A stretch of 64,000 nucleotides of DNA from DASPNM01 sp035626515 (GTDB lineage Bacteria; Bacteroidota; Bacteroidia; Chitinophagales; Chitinophagaceae): assembly GCA_035626515.1 (NCBI GenBank), contig DASPNM010000019.1, forward strand, positions 356,447 to 420,446. The letters are read 5' to 3'. This document shows positions 54,648 to 61,226 of this stretch, piece after piece. Numbering within the stretch: the first letter of the stretch is position 1; every line of letters begins with the position of its first letter. The notes under the pieces are model-generated. The model was not told the origin of the DNA. It made no database searches and saw nothing but the letters and a program-made list of their open reading frames with translations. The position numbers and the translations under genes are program-made.

Positions 54648-55667
54648 ATGGAAATGCATTACCACGACTACCTGCAACTGGACAAGATCCTGAATGCCCA
54701 GCAGCGGGAAAGCGAGAGGCGGAAGCTGCCGGCCCATGATGAAATGCTTTTCATCGTTATCCACCAGACCTACGAGCTCTGGTTTCATCAGCTGCATTTT
54801 GAAACTGATTCCATTTTGGAAATACTGCGTAAGCCGGCGCTGAATGACAATTCCCCCGAGCTGCAGACCATTGTTCATCGGCTGAACCGCATGGCAACCA
54901 TCCTCCGCGTGCTGGTGCAGCAGGTGGACATCATGGAAACGATGACCCCAATGGACTTTCTCGATTTCCGCGACATGCTTCGCCCGGCATCGGGTTTTCA
55001 AAGCTGGCAATTCAAGGAACTGGAAGCAAAGCTCGGGTTGAAGTTCGAGCACCGTCACGGAAAAGAATACTATATCTCGCAGCTAAGAACGGAACACGTG
55101 GAACGGATCCGCAAGGCGGAAGGAGAACGATCGCTGCTGGAGCTGGTAAATGCCTGGCTGGAACGGATGCCATTCAGCCCGGATCCCGAAGCGACGGGGG
55201 CATGGGATTTCTGGAACGAATACCGCACAGCGTATGCCGCGAGCCTCGCCGAAGCCGAACGCGGAAACCTTGAGGAATTCGACACCGTGTTCTTCAAGGT
55301 TCCGGCCCCCGAAACTGCTTCTACGCTTTCTCCCAAAGCCTGCCGCTCGGCACTGTTCATCATGCTGTATCGCGGATACCCGATGCTGCAGCTTCCTTTC
55401 CAGCTTTTGAACGCATTGCTCGAGATTGACGAGCAGCTAAGCGCGTGGAGGCACCGGCACATGAACATGGTGCATCGCATGATCGGCACCCGTATCGGTA
55501 CGGGCGGAAGCTCGGGAAAGGATTATCTCAAGGCCGCAGCCGACAAGCACTATATTTTTCGCGAGATCGCAAGGCTGAACAGTTTCCTGATTGAAAGAAG
55601 GCGGTTGCCCGAGCTTCCGTCGAATGTTGCGCGTCAGCTTGGATTTATTGTTTCATCCGGCAGTTAA
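54648..55667 (+). CDS. kynA: Tryptophan 2,3-dioxygenase
   Basis: Heme enzyme that opens the indole ring of tryptophan to N-formylkynurenine. 339 residues. Key segments are visible: HYHDYLQLDKILNAQ, FIVIHQTYELWFHQLHFE (substrate-pocket His and aromatic residues), FRDMLRPASGFQS (Arg and Ser that bind the substrate carboxylate), the heme-proximal segment RHRHMNMVHRMIGTRIGTGG, and SGKDYLK. Other kynurenine-pathway genes are not in view, so it may feed a complete pathway encoded elsewhere. ATG 54648; a likely terminator follows. Confidence 0.96.
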   Translation: MEMHYHDYLQLDKILNAQQRESERRKLPAHDEMLFIVIHQTYELWFHQLHFETDSILEILRKPALNDNSPELQTIVHRLNRMATILRVLVQQVDIMETMTPMDFLDFRDMLRPASGFQSWQFKELEAKLGLKFEHRHGKEYYISQLRTEHVERIRKAEGERSLLELVNAWLERMPFSPDPEATGAWDFWNEYRTAYAASLAEAERGNLEEFDTVFFKVPAPETASTLSPKACRSALFIMLYRGYPMLQLPFQLLNALLEIDEQLSAWRHRHMNMVHRMIGTRIGTGGSSGKDYLKAAADKHYIFREIARLNSFLIERRRLPELPSNVARQLGFIVSSGS

Positions 55668-55674
55668 TAAAAAA

Positions 55675-55708
55675 GAAAGAGGACATGTTTGGGACATGGC
55701 CTCTTTTT
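55675..55708 (+). terminator. Terminator after tryptophan dioxygenase
   Basis: AAAGAGG pairs with CCTCTTT, extended by CATGT/ACATG across one mismatch, loop TTGGG, followed by TT. It is a good rho-independent terminator just after the stop. Confidence 0.8.
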
Positions 55709-55816
55709 CATAGTGCGGATATATGTTGAAAGTATGAAGACTCTGTTGTAGGTTTTTCTTTTCTCGTTCGCCCTTGTTTATTTCCATTACTGTGCCAAAG
55801 ACATACTAAAAAATAA

Positions 55817-57046
55817 TTGAACCGCCAGATAGCTTGGACACAGTCGCCAAGATATGATCGGGCCAAATCATATTTTTACAACCAAAGCAAGGTTTTTTTG
55901 AAGGAGCGTTATTATTCACTTGATGTGTTTCGCGGGGCGACCGTTTGCCTGATGATACTGGTGAACAATCCCGGAACCTGGGCACATATATATCCTCCGC
56001 TGAAGCACGCCGCCTGGCATGGACTAACTCCTACCGACCTCGTGTTTCCATTTTTTCTTTTTGCGGTGGGCAACGCGCTTTCTTTCGTGATGCCGCGCCT
56101 GAGAGAAGGTGGCCCCGCAGTCTTTTGGAAAAAAGTCGTTACACGCAGCCTGATCATTTACCTTGTTGGCCTCTTTCTTACCTGGTGGCCATTCGTGCAG
56201 TGGCGCGAGGGCAGCCTGCAATTCCGCCAATGGGTGGATCCGCAAAACCCGGAGAGCGGCGTAAGAGTGCTGGGAGTGTTGGCCCGCATCGCAATCTCCT
56301 ACTTTTTCGCCGCGATTATTATCTATTATTTCAAGCCCCGGGCGGCATTCTTCATCGGACTATTGATATTGCTAACTTATTGGCTGCTCTCCTTTACACT
56401 CGGGGATGCTGCGGATCCTTACAGCATGGCAGGCTGGTTTGGAAACCACGTCGACCGGGCCCTACTGGGTGTTGCACACATGTATAAAGGAGAGGGCATG
56501 CCGTTCGATCCTGAAGGCATCATGAGCACGCTGCCGGCTATCGTGCAGGTGATCTTTGGATATATGGTGGGGGACTACATCCAGAAGAAGGGAAAGAGCT
56601 TTGAAATGCTTACGCAACTCTTCCTTGCCGCTGTCGCCTTGCTGGTTACGGGCTATTGCTGGGACCTTGTCTTCCCAATTAACAAGAAGATCTGGACAAG
56701 CTCTTATGTCGTTTACACCACGGGCCTCGCTATCCTTACTCTGGCAACGCTTATTTATTTTATAGAGTTTCGCGGCGCGCGCAACGGCATCACCAAATTC
56801 TTCGACGTGTTTGGCAAAAACGCGCTGTTCATTTTTGCGCTGAGCGCGTTTATCCCGAAAGGACTTGCCCTCCTGCGGCTGGAAAACGGGGTGAATCCCT
56901 GGAACTGGCTGTATAAAAAATTGTATGTAAACGTCATGCCTGCAGACCCGCGTTTCGGTTCGCTGCTCTTTGCACTGACCGTCATATTTTTCATGTGGTT
57001 CATTGCCTGGTGGATGGATCGGAGGAGAATTTATGTCAGGGTTTGA
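55817..57046 (+). CDS. DUF5009/DUF1624-type membrane acyltransferase-like protein
   Basis: Up to 409 residues with about ten transmembrane helices. It belongs to the family related to heparan-alpha-glucosaminide N-acetyltransferase: YYSLDVFRGATVCLMILVNNPG near the start, H-G-L-TPTDLVFPFFLFAVGNALSF, RIAISYFFAAIIIYY, DPEGIMSTLPAIVQVIFGYMVGDY. Members are thought to move acetyl groups across the membrane onto sugars. The start is uncertain: TTG 55817 gives the longest product, and TTG 55898 places the start right at KERYYSLD, where homologues begin. The C-terminus runs to TGA 57044, which also begins a heptanucleotide-like array. Confidence 0.85.
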   Translation: MNRQIAWTQSPRYDRAKSYFYNQSKVFLKERYYSLDVFRGATVCLMILVNNPGTWAHIYPPLKHAAWHGLTPTDLVFPFFLFAVGNALSFVMPRLREGGPAVFWKKVVTRSLIIYLVGLFLTWWPFVQWREGSLQFRQWVDPQNPESGVRVLGVLARIAISYFFAAIIIYYFKPRAAFFIGLLILLTYWLLSFTLGDAADPYSMAGWFGNHVDRALLGVAHMYKGEGMPFDPEGIMSTLPAIVQVIFGYMVGDYIQKKGKSFEMLTQLFLAAVALLVTGYCWDLVFPINKKIWTSSYVVYTTGLAILTLATLIYFIEFRGARNGITKFFDVFGKNALFIFALSAFIPKGLALLRLENGVNPWNWLYKKLYVNVMPADPRFGSLLFALTVIFFMWFIAWWMDRRRIYVRV

Positions 57047-57078
57047 GAGTCGGGAGACGGAAGTGAGAAGTCAGAAGA
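57044..57078 (+). repeat. Short heptanucleotide-type array after the acyltransferase-like gene
   Basis: Five in-phase 7-base units, TGAGAGT, CGGGAGA, CGGAAGT, GAGAAGT, CAGAAGA. The first unit contains the stop codon of the upstream gene. It is a different sequence family from blocks 1-3 but has the same unit length. Confidence 0.55.
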
Positions 57079-57346
57079 ACCCGCCTGTCAGCGTGGAAAG
57101 CCGGAAAAGTTTGAACGCCCTGAAAGCCAGTAAAGGCCTTTTTCAGGTCGAACGAGCCCCGGTATCCCGGGGCAATCGGCGGCTGTTCAACCACATTCAA
57201 CGCATTCAACCACTTTCAACCCGCGAAGTATGGTCCGCTAAGAAAGACGGTACCCACACCCTCGCAGGCAAGATTATTGTTGATTTCACAGCGAGTTTTA
57301 TGCAAACCGGCCGTTTTTCTCATCTCTACCTGACAAATTAAATCAT
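57079..57346. other. Gap with simple repeats and a GC-rich hairpin
   Basis: No convincing gene in this stretch. It holds a hairpin GCCCCGG-tatc-CCGGGGC (57156-57173) without a T-run, and at about 57187-57223 four imperfect units of TTCAACCAC/TTCAACGCA type, spaced 9-10 bases. An open frame of ~110 codons crosses it but is built from these repeats. Confidence 0.6.
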
Positions 57347-57769
57347 ATGCGCATTTTGATTGCATTAATGCTGGTGCCGTTGCTCAGCGCATTTTGCGGA
57401 GTTGCAGGCGATAATGATCTGTACAGTCGTAAATGGTGGCTGAAAAAAATTTACACCCCGGAGGGCACCCGGCTGATTGAGGAGAAAAAACCGTTTATCC
57501 GGTTCGACAAAGAACAAAAATCGGCGGGCGGCAACGGCGGCTGCAATTCATTCGGAAGCACACTTTCTGTAAAGAATGGTACTCTTTCGATCACCGAAAT
57601 CATTTCCACAAAAATGTACTGCGAAGCTGTACAGCCGCTCGAAGATTTGTTTCTTTCACATCTCTACCAGGCGCGGCGCTACACGATTCGGGGAAATACG
57701 CTGGTTCTTAGTAACGAGAAGAAGGAACTGCTTCTTGAATTCGAAGGGGAGCCGATTTCAGAACAATGA
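57347..57769 (+). CDS. META-domain (HslJ-like) secreted protein
   Basis: 140 residues: signal peptide (MRILIALMLVPLLSAFCGVAG; a Cys at 17 might instead be a lipobox), then a META domain: SRKWWLKKIYTP, FIRFDKEQKSAGGNGGCNSFGS, ITEIISTKMYCE and YTIRGNTLVLSNEKKELLLEFE. META proteins are small envelope proteins of unclear function, linked in E. coli HslJ to novobiocin tolerance and in Leishmania to virulence. The 3' end overlaps the convergent radical SAM gene by 12 bases. Confidence 0.85.
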   Translation: MRILIALMLVPLLSAFCGVAGDNDLYSRKWWLKKIYTPEGTRLIEEKKPFIRFDKEQKSAGGNGGCNSFGSTLSVKNGTLSITEIISTKMYCEAVQPLEDLFLSHLYQARRYTIRGNTLVLSNEKKELLLEFEGEPISEQ

Positions 57770-58864
57770 GAGCTGCTCGCCCGGACGCATAAAGGACGAG
57801 GTGTCCAGTTCCCAGCGGTCTTCATTTAATCCATACAGCCTGCTGTATTTCTTGAATTGCTGACGGATTAGCTCGGCTATGTTTCCTTCCCCGCGCATCC
57901 GGACCCCCCACCGGCTGTCGTTCACTTTTCCATCGTGGCTTTGTTCGATGAGGTGCCAGACCTTGTCGGCGCGGTCGGGGAAGCTTTTGTAGAGCCAGTC
58001 GTGGAAAAGGAATTTGATGGCCCCATTCAGCCGTATAAACGTATAGGCGCTGAATGTTGCACCCGCCTCGCTTCCCGCTTTTAATATTCGCTGTATTTCA
58101 TGATCGTTGAGCCCGGGTATCATGGGCCCCAGCATGATGCCCATGTGCACTCCGGCGGTGCTCAGCTCTTGGATCACTTTCAGTCGCTGTCGCGCGGTTG
58201 TGGTCCGGGGTTCCATCACCCGCCGCAACTCTTCATCGAAGCTCGTAACGGACACCATTGCGGACACGAGGCGTTTTGATGCCATTTCCTGCAGGATGTC
58301 CTTGTCGCGAATGATCCAGGAATTCTTGGTGAGAATGCTTACCGGCTGGTTGAATTCCAGGCAAACCTCGAGCAGTCCCCTGGTGAGCCGGTATTTCTGT
58401 TCGGCCGGCTGATAACAGTCGGTATTGCCGCTCAGCATGATTGGGTGTCCTTCCCATTTGCGATCCATGAGTGTTTTGCGGAGCACATCCGGGGCATTCA
58501 GTTTTACGATGATGCGGCTTTCGAAGTCCAGGCCCGCGCTGTATCCCCAGTACTCGTGCACGTTGCGCGCATAGCAATAGATGCACCCGTGCTCGCAGCC
58601 GGCGTACGGGTTCATGCTGTACATCAGGTTCAGATCCGGACTTTCCACTTTGTTTACGATGCTCTTCACTTCCTGTTCGATGTACTGGGTCGGAATGGCC
58701 GGCTGTTCCCATTCGTCCACCGCCTCGACGTGTTCCCTCGTTGTTTCATTTTTCAGAAAGCGGTTCTTTGTGTTGAACTGAGCACCTCGGCCCTGGATGT
58801 AGTCAGCCCCCTCTAAATCTCCCCCCAGGGGGGAGACTTTATGTTTGTTATTTACCATGGACAT
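57758..58864 (-). CDS. PA0069-family radical SAM protein
   Basis: 368 residues from ATG 58864. The radical SAM cluster motif is CEHGCIYCY, set in YSMNPYAGCEHGCIYCYARN. SAM-binding segments IMLSGNTDCYQPAE and PVSILTKNSWIIRD follow, then MGIMLGPMIPGLND. The family resembles spore photoproduct lyase-type proteins, but its reaction is unknown. The conserved part begins at DYIQGRGAQFNTKNRFLK; the preceding ~20 codons, including the start codon, lie in a tandem repeat (see that entry). The start is therefore unusual and could also be at 58858 (third codon). Convergent overlap with the META gene. Confidence 0.9.
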   Translation of the reverse strand: MSMVNNKHKVSPLGGDLEGADYIQGRGAQFNTKNRFLKNETTREHVEAVDEWEQPAIPTQYIEQEVKSIVNKVESPDLNLMYSMNPYAGCEHGCIYCYARNVHEYWGYSAGLDFESRIIVKLNAPDVLRKTLMDRKWEGHPIMLSGNTDCYQPAEQKYRLTRGLLEVCLEFNQPVSILTKNSWIIRDKDILQEMASKRLVSAMVSVTSFDEELRRVMEPRTTTARQRLKVIQELSTAGVHMGIMLGPMIPGLNDHEIQRILKAGSEAGATFSAYTFIRLNGAIKFLFHDWLYKSFPDRADKVWHLIEQSHDGKVNDSRWGVRMRGEGNIAELIRQQFKKYSRLYGLNEDRWELDTSSFMRPGEQLSLF

Positions 58865-59132
58865 TCTTGTATTCCGTTTTATTCATCTCAGCTCACCACC
58901 TAACTCCCTCGCCTTGGGGAGGGTTGGGGTGGGGCCCACTCCCTCCCCTCGGGGGAGGGTCGGGGGCTTGCCCCCTTTAAATCTCCCCCCAGGAGGGAGA
59001 CTTTGTGTTTGTTATTTACCATGGACACTCTTGTATTCCGTTTTATTCATCTGAACTCACCACCTAACTCCCTCCCCCTGGGGGAGGGTTGGGGTGGGGC
59101 CCACTCCCTCCCCGGGGGAGGGTTGGGGTGGG
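58806..59132. repeat. Tandem duplication of a ~165-bp unit with GC-rich hairpins
   Basis: Two head-to-tail copies, about 58806-58970 and 58971-59132, roughly 90% identical by eye. Each holds, in order, TTTAAATCTCCCCCCAGG (or CTCTAAAT in copy 1), a conserved middle with TGTTTGTTATTTACCATGG, and a region of CCTCCCC...GGGGAGGGTTGGGGTGGGG. Copy 1 supplies the first ~20 codons of the radical SAM gene. Related CCCCCTAGGGGGAGA-type sequences are, from memory, common dispersed repeats in Bacteroidota. The unit fills the gap between the 2H phosphoesterase stop and the radical SAM start. Confidence 0.9.
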
Positions 59133-59134
59133 AC

Positions 59135-59752
59135 CTAAAACGCCAATTCCCCCTGCCTCGTGGCCACCGGCAGATTCTGGAAAGAAAACTTTTCAGTCGC
59201 CTGGTAGCGCGATTCTCCTTCGGCTTTCCGAAGAAGCAGCATGGAATCCGCAACGAATTTTCCGGAAAAATGTTTGCCCATGTATTCGGCCCAGGCTTTT
59301 TCATATTGCCATGGCAGAAGTTTTCCGGCAACCGTGATGTGGGGTTCCATGATGAAATGCGGCTTGTTTTCGTCGCTTAGCTTCATCAGCTTTTGCGCGC
59401 TGCTGCGTATATTCTTCACCAGTTGCTGAATCGGGACCTTGGTCGTCGCCTGTACATATATGGTATGTGAAGGAAAACTTCCAAAATCCTTTAACTCTAC
59501 GCGGAAAGGCGGGTAGCCCATGGCGATGAGGCGCAGGTTGTTCAGGATCCTGTCTTCCGCCATTGCATACTGCGAGAATGTCACCAGCGGCAAATAGATC
59601 CAGCCCCTGCGCGGCTGTTGCACTCTGAATTTTTCGCAAAACTCTTCGCGTAGCTGCTTCAGCCGCCCCGCCAGCTCGGCGTGCGGCGCCAATACCAGCA
59701 TGTAGTCGTAAACCCGGTATCCCGGAGTCGTGGTCACAATCGTTTCCATCAT
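59135..59752 (-). CDS. 2H phosphoesterase (2'-5' RNA ligase family)-like protein
   Basis: 205 residues. The opening YDYMLVLAPHAELAGRLKQL, the middle MGYPPFRVELKDFGSFPSHTIYV, and KPHFIMEPHITVAGKL with the second HxT motif (138-140) place it in the 2H superfamily, whose members hydrolyse 2'-5' or cyclic phosphodiesters. Where relatives have the first HxT (PHITL...F-Q-Y) this protein reads IYLPLVTFSQY (residues ~52-62), so the first catalytic histidine seems absent; a displaced SHTIY exists at 95-99. It may be inactive or altered. ATG 59752, divergent from the UmuD-like gene. Confidence 0.8.
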   Translation of the reverse strand: MMETIVTTTPGYRVYDYMLVLAPHAELAGRLKQLREEFCEKFRVQQPRRGWIYLPLVTFSQYAMAEDRILNNLRLIAMGYPPFRVELKDFGSFPSHTIYVQATTKVPIQQLVKNIRSSAQKLMKLSDENKPHFIMEPHITVAGKLLPWQYEKAWAEYMGKHFSGKFVADSMLLLRKAEGESRYQATEKFSFQNLPVATRQGELAF

Positions 59753-59770
59753 GCCCCATTTTTCTTAGCA

Positions 59771-59791
59771 CTAAAATACTAAATTTTTTAG
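59771..59791. promoter_or_regulatory. Inverted repeat in the UmuD-like promoter region
   Basis: CTAAAA (59771-59776), 9-base spacer, TTTTAG (59786-59791), in the 58-base divergent gap. A near -7 box TAGCTTTA follows. Possible operator for an SOS-type or other regulator. Confidence 0.4.
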
Positions 59792-59810
59792 CTTTACGAA
59801 AAATCTTTTT

Positions 59811-60206
59811 ATGGATGGGGAACAGTATTTCACTCCGGCGAAGCGCAAGCCGGCTCAGTCGTCGCCGGCAGGCGGGGAGCATGAATTGAAAGGAATCGAT
59901 CTGAACGAACACCTCGTGGCGAACCGTTCAGCCACTTTTTTCTTTCGTATGAAAGGAGATGCGATGAAGGAAGCAGGCATTCTCGACAACGACATCCTGG
60001 TGGTGGACCGGTCCATCCGGCCGGTGAGCGGCCAGGTGGTGGTTGCGGTACTCAACGGAGACTTGCTGGTGAGGCGCTTTCACCGGAATTTTTCATCGGC
60101 GTTTTTGATTGCCGAGAACCCGCGCTTTCCGTCGATTAATCTGGCGGAATTCAGTGATTTTCTCGTTTGGGGGGTGGTCACGTATGCCATTCACCGGGTA
60201 GTCTGA
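59811..60206 (+). CDS. UmuD/S24-fold protein with replaced catalytic residues
   Basis: 131 residues, clearly UmuD-like: IDLNEHLVANRSATFFFRMKG, AGILDNDILVVDRSIRPVSG, VVVAVLNGDLLVRRF, FLIAENPRFPSINL and VWGVVTYAIHRV. UmuD is cut by RecA-stimulated self-cleavage and then joins UmuC to form polymerase V. In this protein the nucleophile position reads GDAM (Ala51, codon GCG) instead of GDSM, and the general-base position reads LLVRRF (Arg88) instead of VKK. The spacing between the two positions (37) equals that of E. coli Ser60-Lys97. The usual C/A-G-F-P-S-P cleavage site is not recognisable (PAQSSPAGG). No umuC follows; the next gene is an SRAP protein 40 bases on. It may act as a non-cleavable binding partner or a regulator. 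Confidence 0.85.
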   Translation: MDGEQYFTPAKRKPAQSSPAGGEHELKGIDLNEHLVANRSATFFFRMKGDAMKEAGILDNDILVVDRSIRPVSGQVVVAVLNGDLLVRRFHRNFSSAFLIAENPRFPSINLAEFSDFLVWGVVTYAIHRVV

Positions 60207-60246
60207 CTCCGGTGCTTTCGCTATTTTTATCGGCACGAAGAGGTCA

Positions 60247-61020
60247 ATGTGTTACGACATTTCACTGAAAACTTCCCTGAAAACGATCCGGGAGTATTTT
60301 CCTTCGATCGCAGTGGACCCGCAGCTGGAGCTGGATTTCGGACCAGAAGCGCAGGCAGGCTATGAACACGTACTGGCACAGGCTTTCGCTCCGTACCCGG
60401 TAGTGTTGTTTCAGGAAAACAATTACCGCCTGAAATCTTTTGAATGGGGCGTGATCGCGGATTATATGAACACCCCGGAAAAGGTCCGCAGCAGCCGGCA
60501 GTGGATGTGCAACGCTCAAAGCGAAAAGATCCTTGCCGATAAGCGCTCGTACTGGCACCGCATTCGCAGGCAGCGCTGCCTGATCCCTGTTACCGGCATC
60601 TTTGAGCACCGCGAGATCGCGGGCTGGAAAAATAAAGTGCCCTACTTCGTAAGGATGGCGGACCGCAAACTGTTTTGCCTGCCGGGACTGTATCATTACT
60701 CACCCGTACCGGATCCGGAGACCGGCGAGCTGAAAGGCACATTCACCCTGATCACGCGGTCTGCGAACGACCTCATGAAAAAGATCCACAACGCCGGCTC
60801 GAACGCTTTTCGGATGCCTCTTTTTCTTTCGCGTGAGCTCGAGCAGGCCTGGCTCCTTCCCGAGCTTTCGGATGCTGAATTGCAACGAGTCCTGGAGTTT
60901 GAGATACCTTCTGCTGCGCTGGATGCCTACCCGGTTTTCAGCATCCGGACGCGCAAGCCGAGGCCGGACAAAAAGGGAAAAACCGATTTATTCAACTGGG
61001 AAAATCTCCCTACTCTCTGA
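60247..61020 (+). CDS. SRAP-domain protein (SOS response-associated peptidase, HMCES/YedK family)
   Basis: Members crosslink to abasic sites in single-stranded DNA through the N-terminal cysteine, protecting the lesion. 257 residues beginning MCYD, so Cys2 becomes the new N-terminus after Met removal. The other active-site residues are visible: Asn89 in MCNAQSE, Glu120 in TGIFEHRE, and His181 in KIHNAGS before FRMPLFLS. All are present, so it should be active. The gene lies 40 bases after the UmuD-like gene on the same strand, and the two probably form an SOS-type pair. Confidence 0.93.
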   Translation: MCYDISLKTSLKTIREYFPSIAVDPQLELDFGPEAQAGYEHVLAQAFAPYPVVLFQENNYRLKSFEWGVIADYMNTPEKVRSSRQWMCNAQSEKILADKRSYWHRIRRQRCLIPVTGIFEHREIAGWKNKVPYFVRMADRKLFCLPGLYHYSPVPDPETGELKGTFTLITRSANDLMKKIHNAGSNAFRMPLFLSRELEQAWLLPELSDAELQRVLEFEIPSAALDAYPVFSIRTRKPRPDKKGKTDLFNWENLPTL

Positions 61021-61101
61021 AGCCCCCCGGCCGGGACCCTGCTTTATTTCCGAAAAAGCAAAGGAATTTCCCCTTAGTATTTATCAACCTGTGTGGAATA
61101 A

Positions 61102-61138
61102 ATCCCTCAAAAAATGAGGAGTAAATACCTCAAAATCC
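61102..61138 (+). promoter_or_regulatory. Repeated CCTCA/TGAGG elements upstream of the exopolysaccharide operon
   Basis: Direct repeat TAAATCCCTCAAAA / TAAATACCTCAAAA (starting at 61101 and 61124) with a TGAGG (61117-61121) between, so that TGAGG forms an inverted repeat with either CCTCA. It lies about 40-75 bases upstream of an exact -7 box, where activator sites are expected. Confidence 0.5.
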
Positions 61139-61173
61139 GTGCATTTTATTCACTTCTCACTCCCATTCTCTAC

Positions 61174-61181
61174 TATATTTG
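61174..61181 (+). promoter_or_regulatory. Candidate -7 box of the exopolysaccharide operon
   Basis: TATATTTG, exact TAnnTTTG, 46 bases before GTG 61220 and 85 before TTG 61259. No good -33 box, consistent with activator dependence. Confidence 0.45.
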
Positions 61182-61196
61182 CAAGCAGTACGCACA

Positions 61197-61226
61197 GAGT
61201 CATGTGAAAAAGATGTCATGTGACTC
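61197..61226 (+). promoter_or_regulatory. 11-bp leader hairpin before the UpxY gene
   Basis: GAGTCATGTGA (61197-61207), loop aaaagatg, TCATGTGACTC (61216-61226). As RNA all 11 positions pair, two as G-U. The right arm contains the upstream GTG start candidate (61220). No T-run follows, so it is not a simple terminator. Confidence 0.6.

Noticed and set aside
57003..57341. 112-codon open frame after the acyltransferase-like gene
   Set aside because: It is translated from simple repeats and a GC-rich hairpin, overlaps the end of a real gene and matches no family.
58845..59380. Proline/glycine-rich frames across the GC-rich tandem repeat
   Set aside because: They are products of repeat composition and overlap the 2H phosphoesterase gene.
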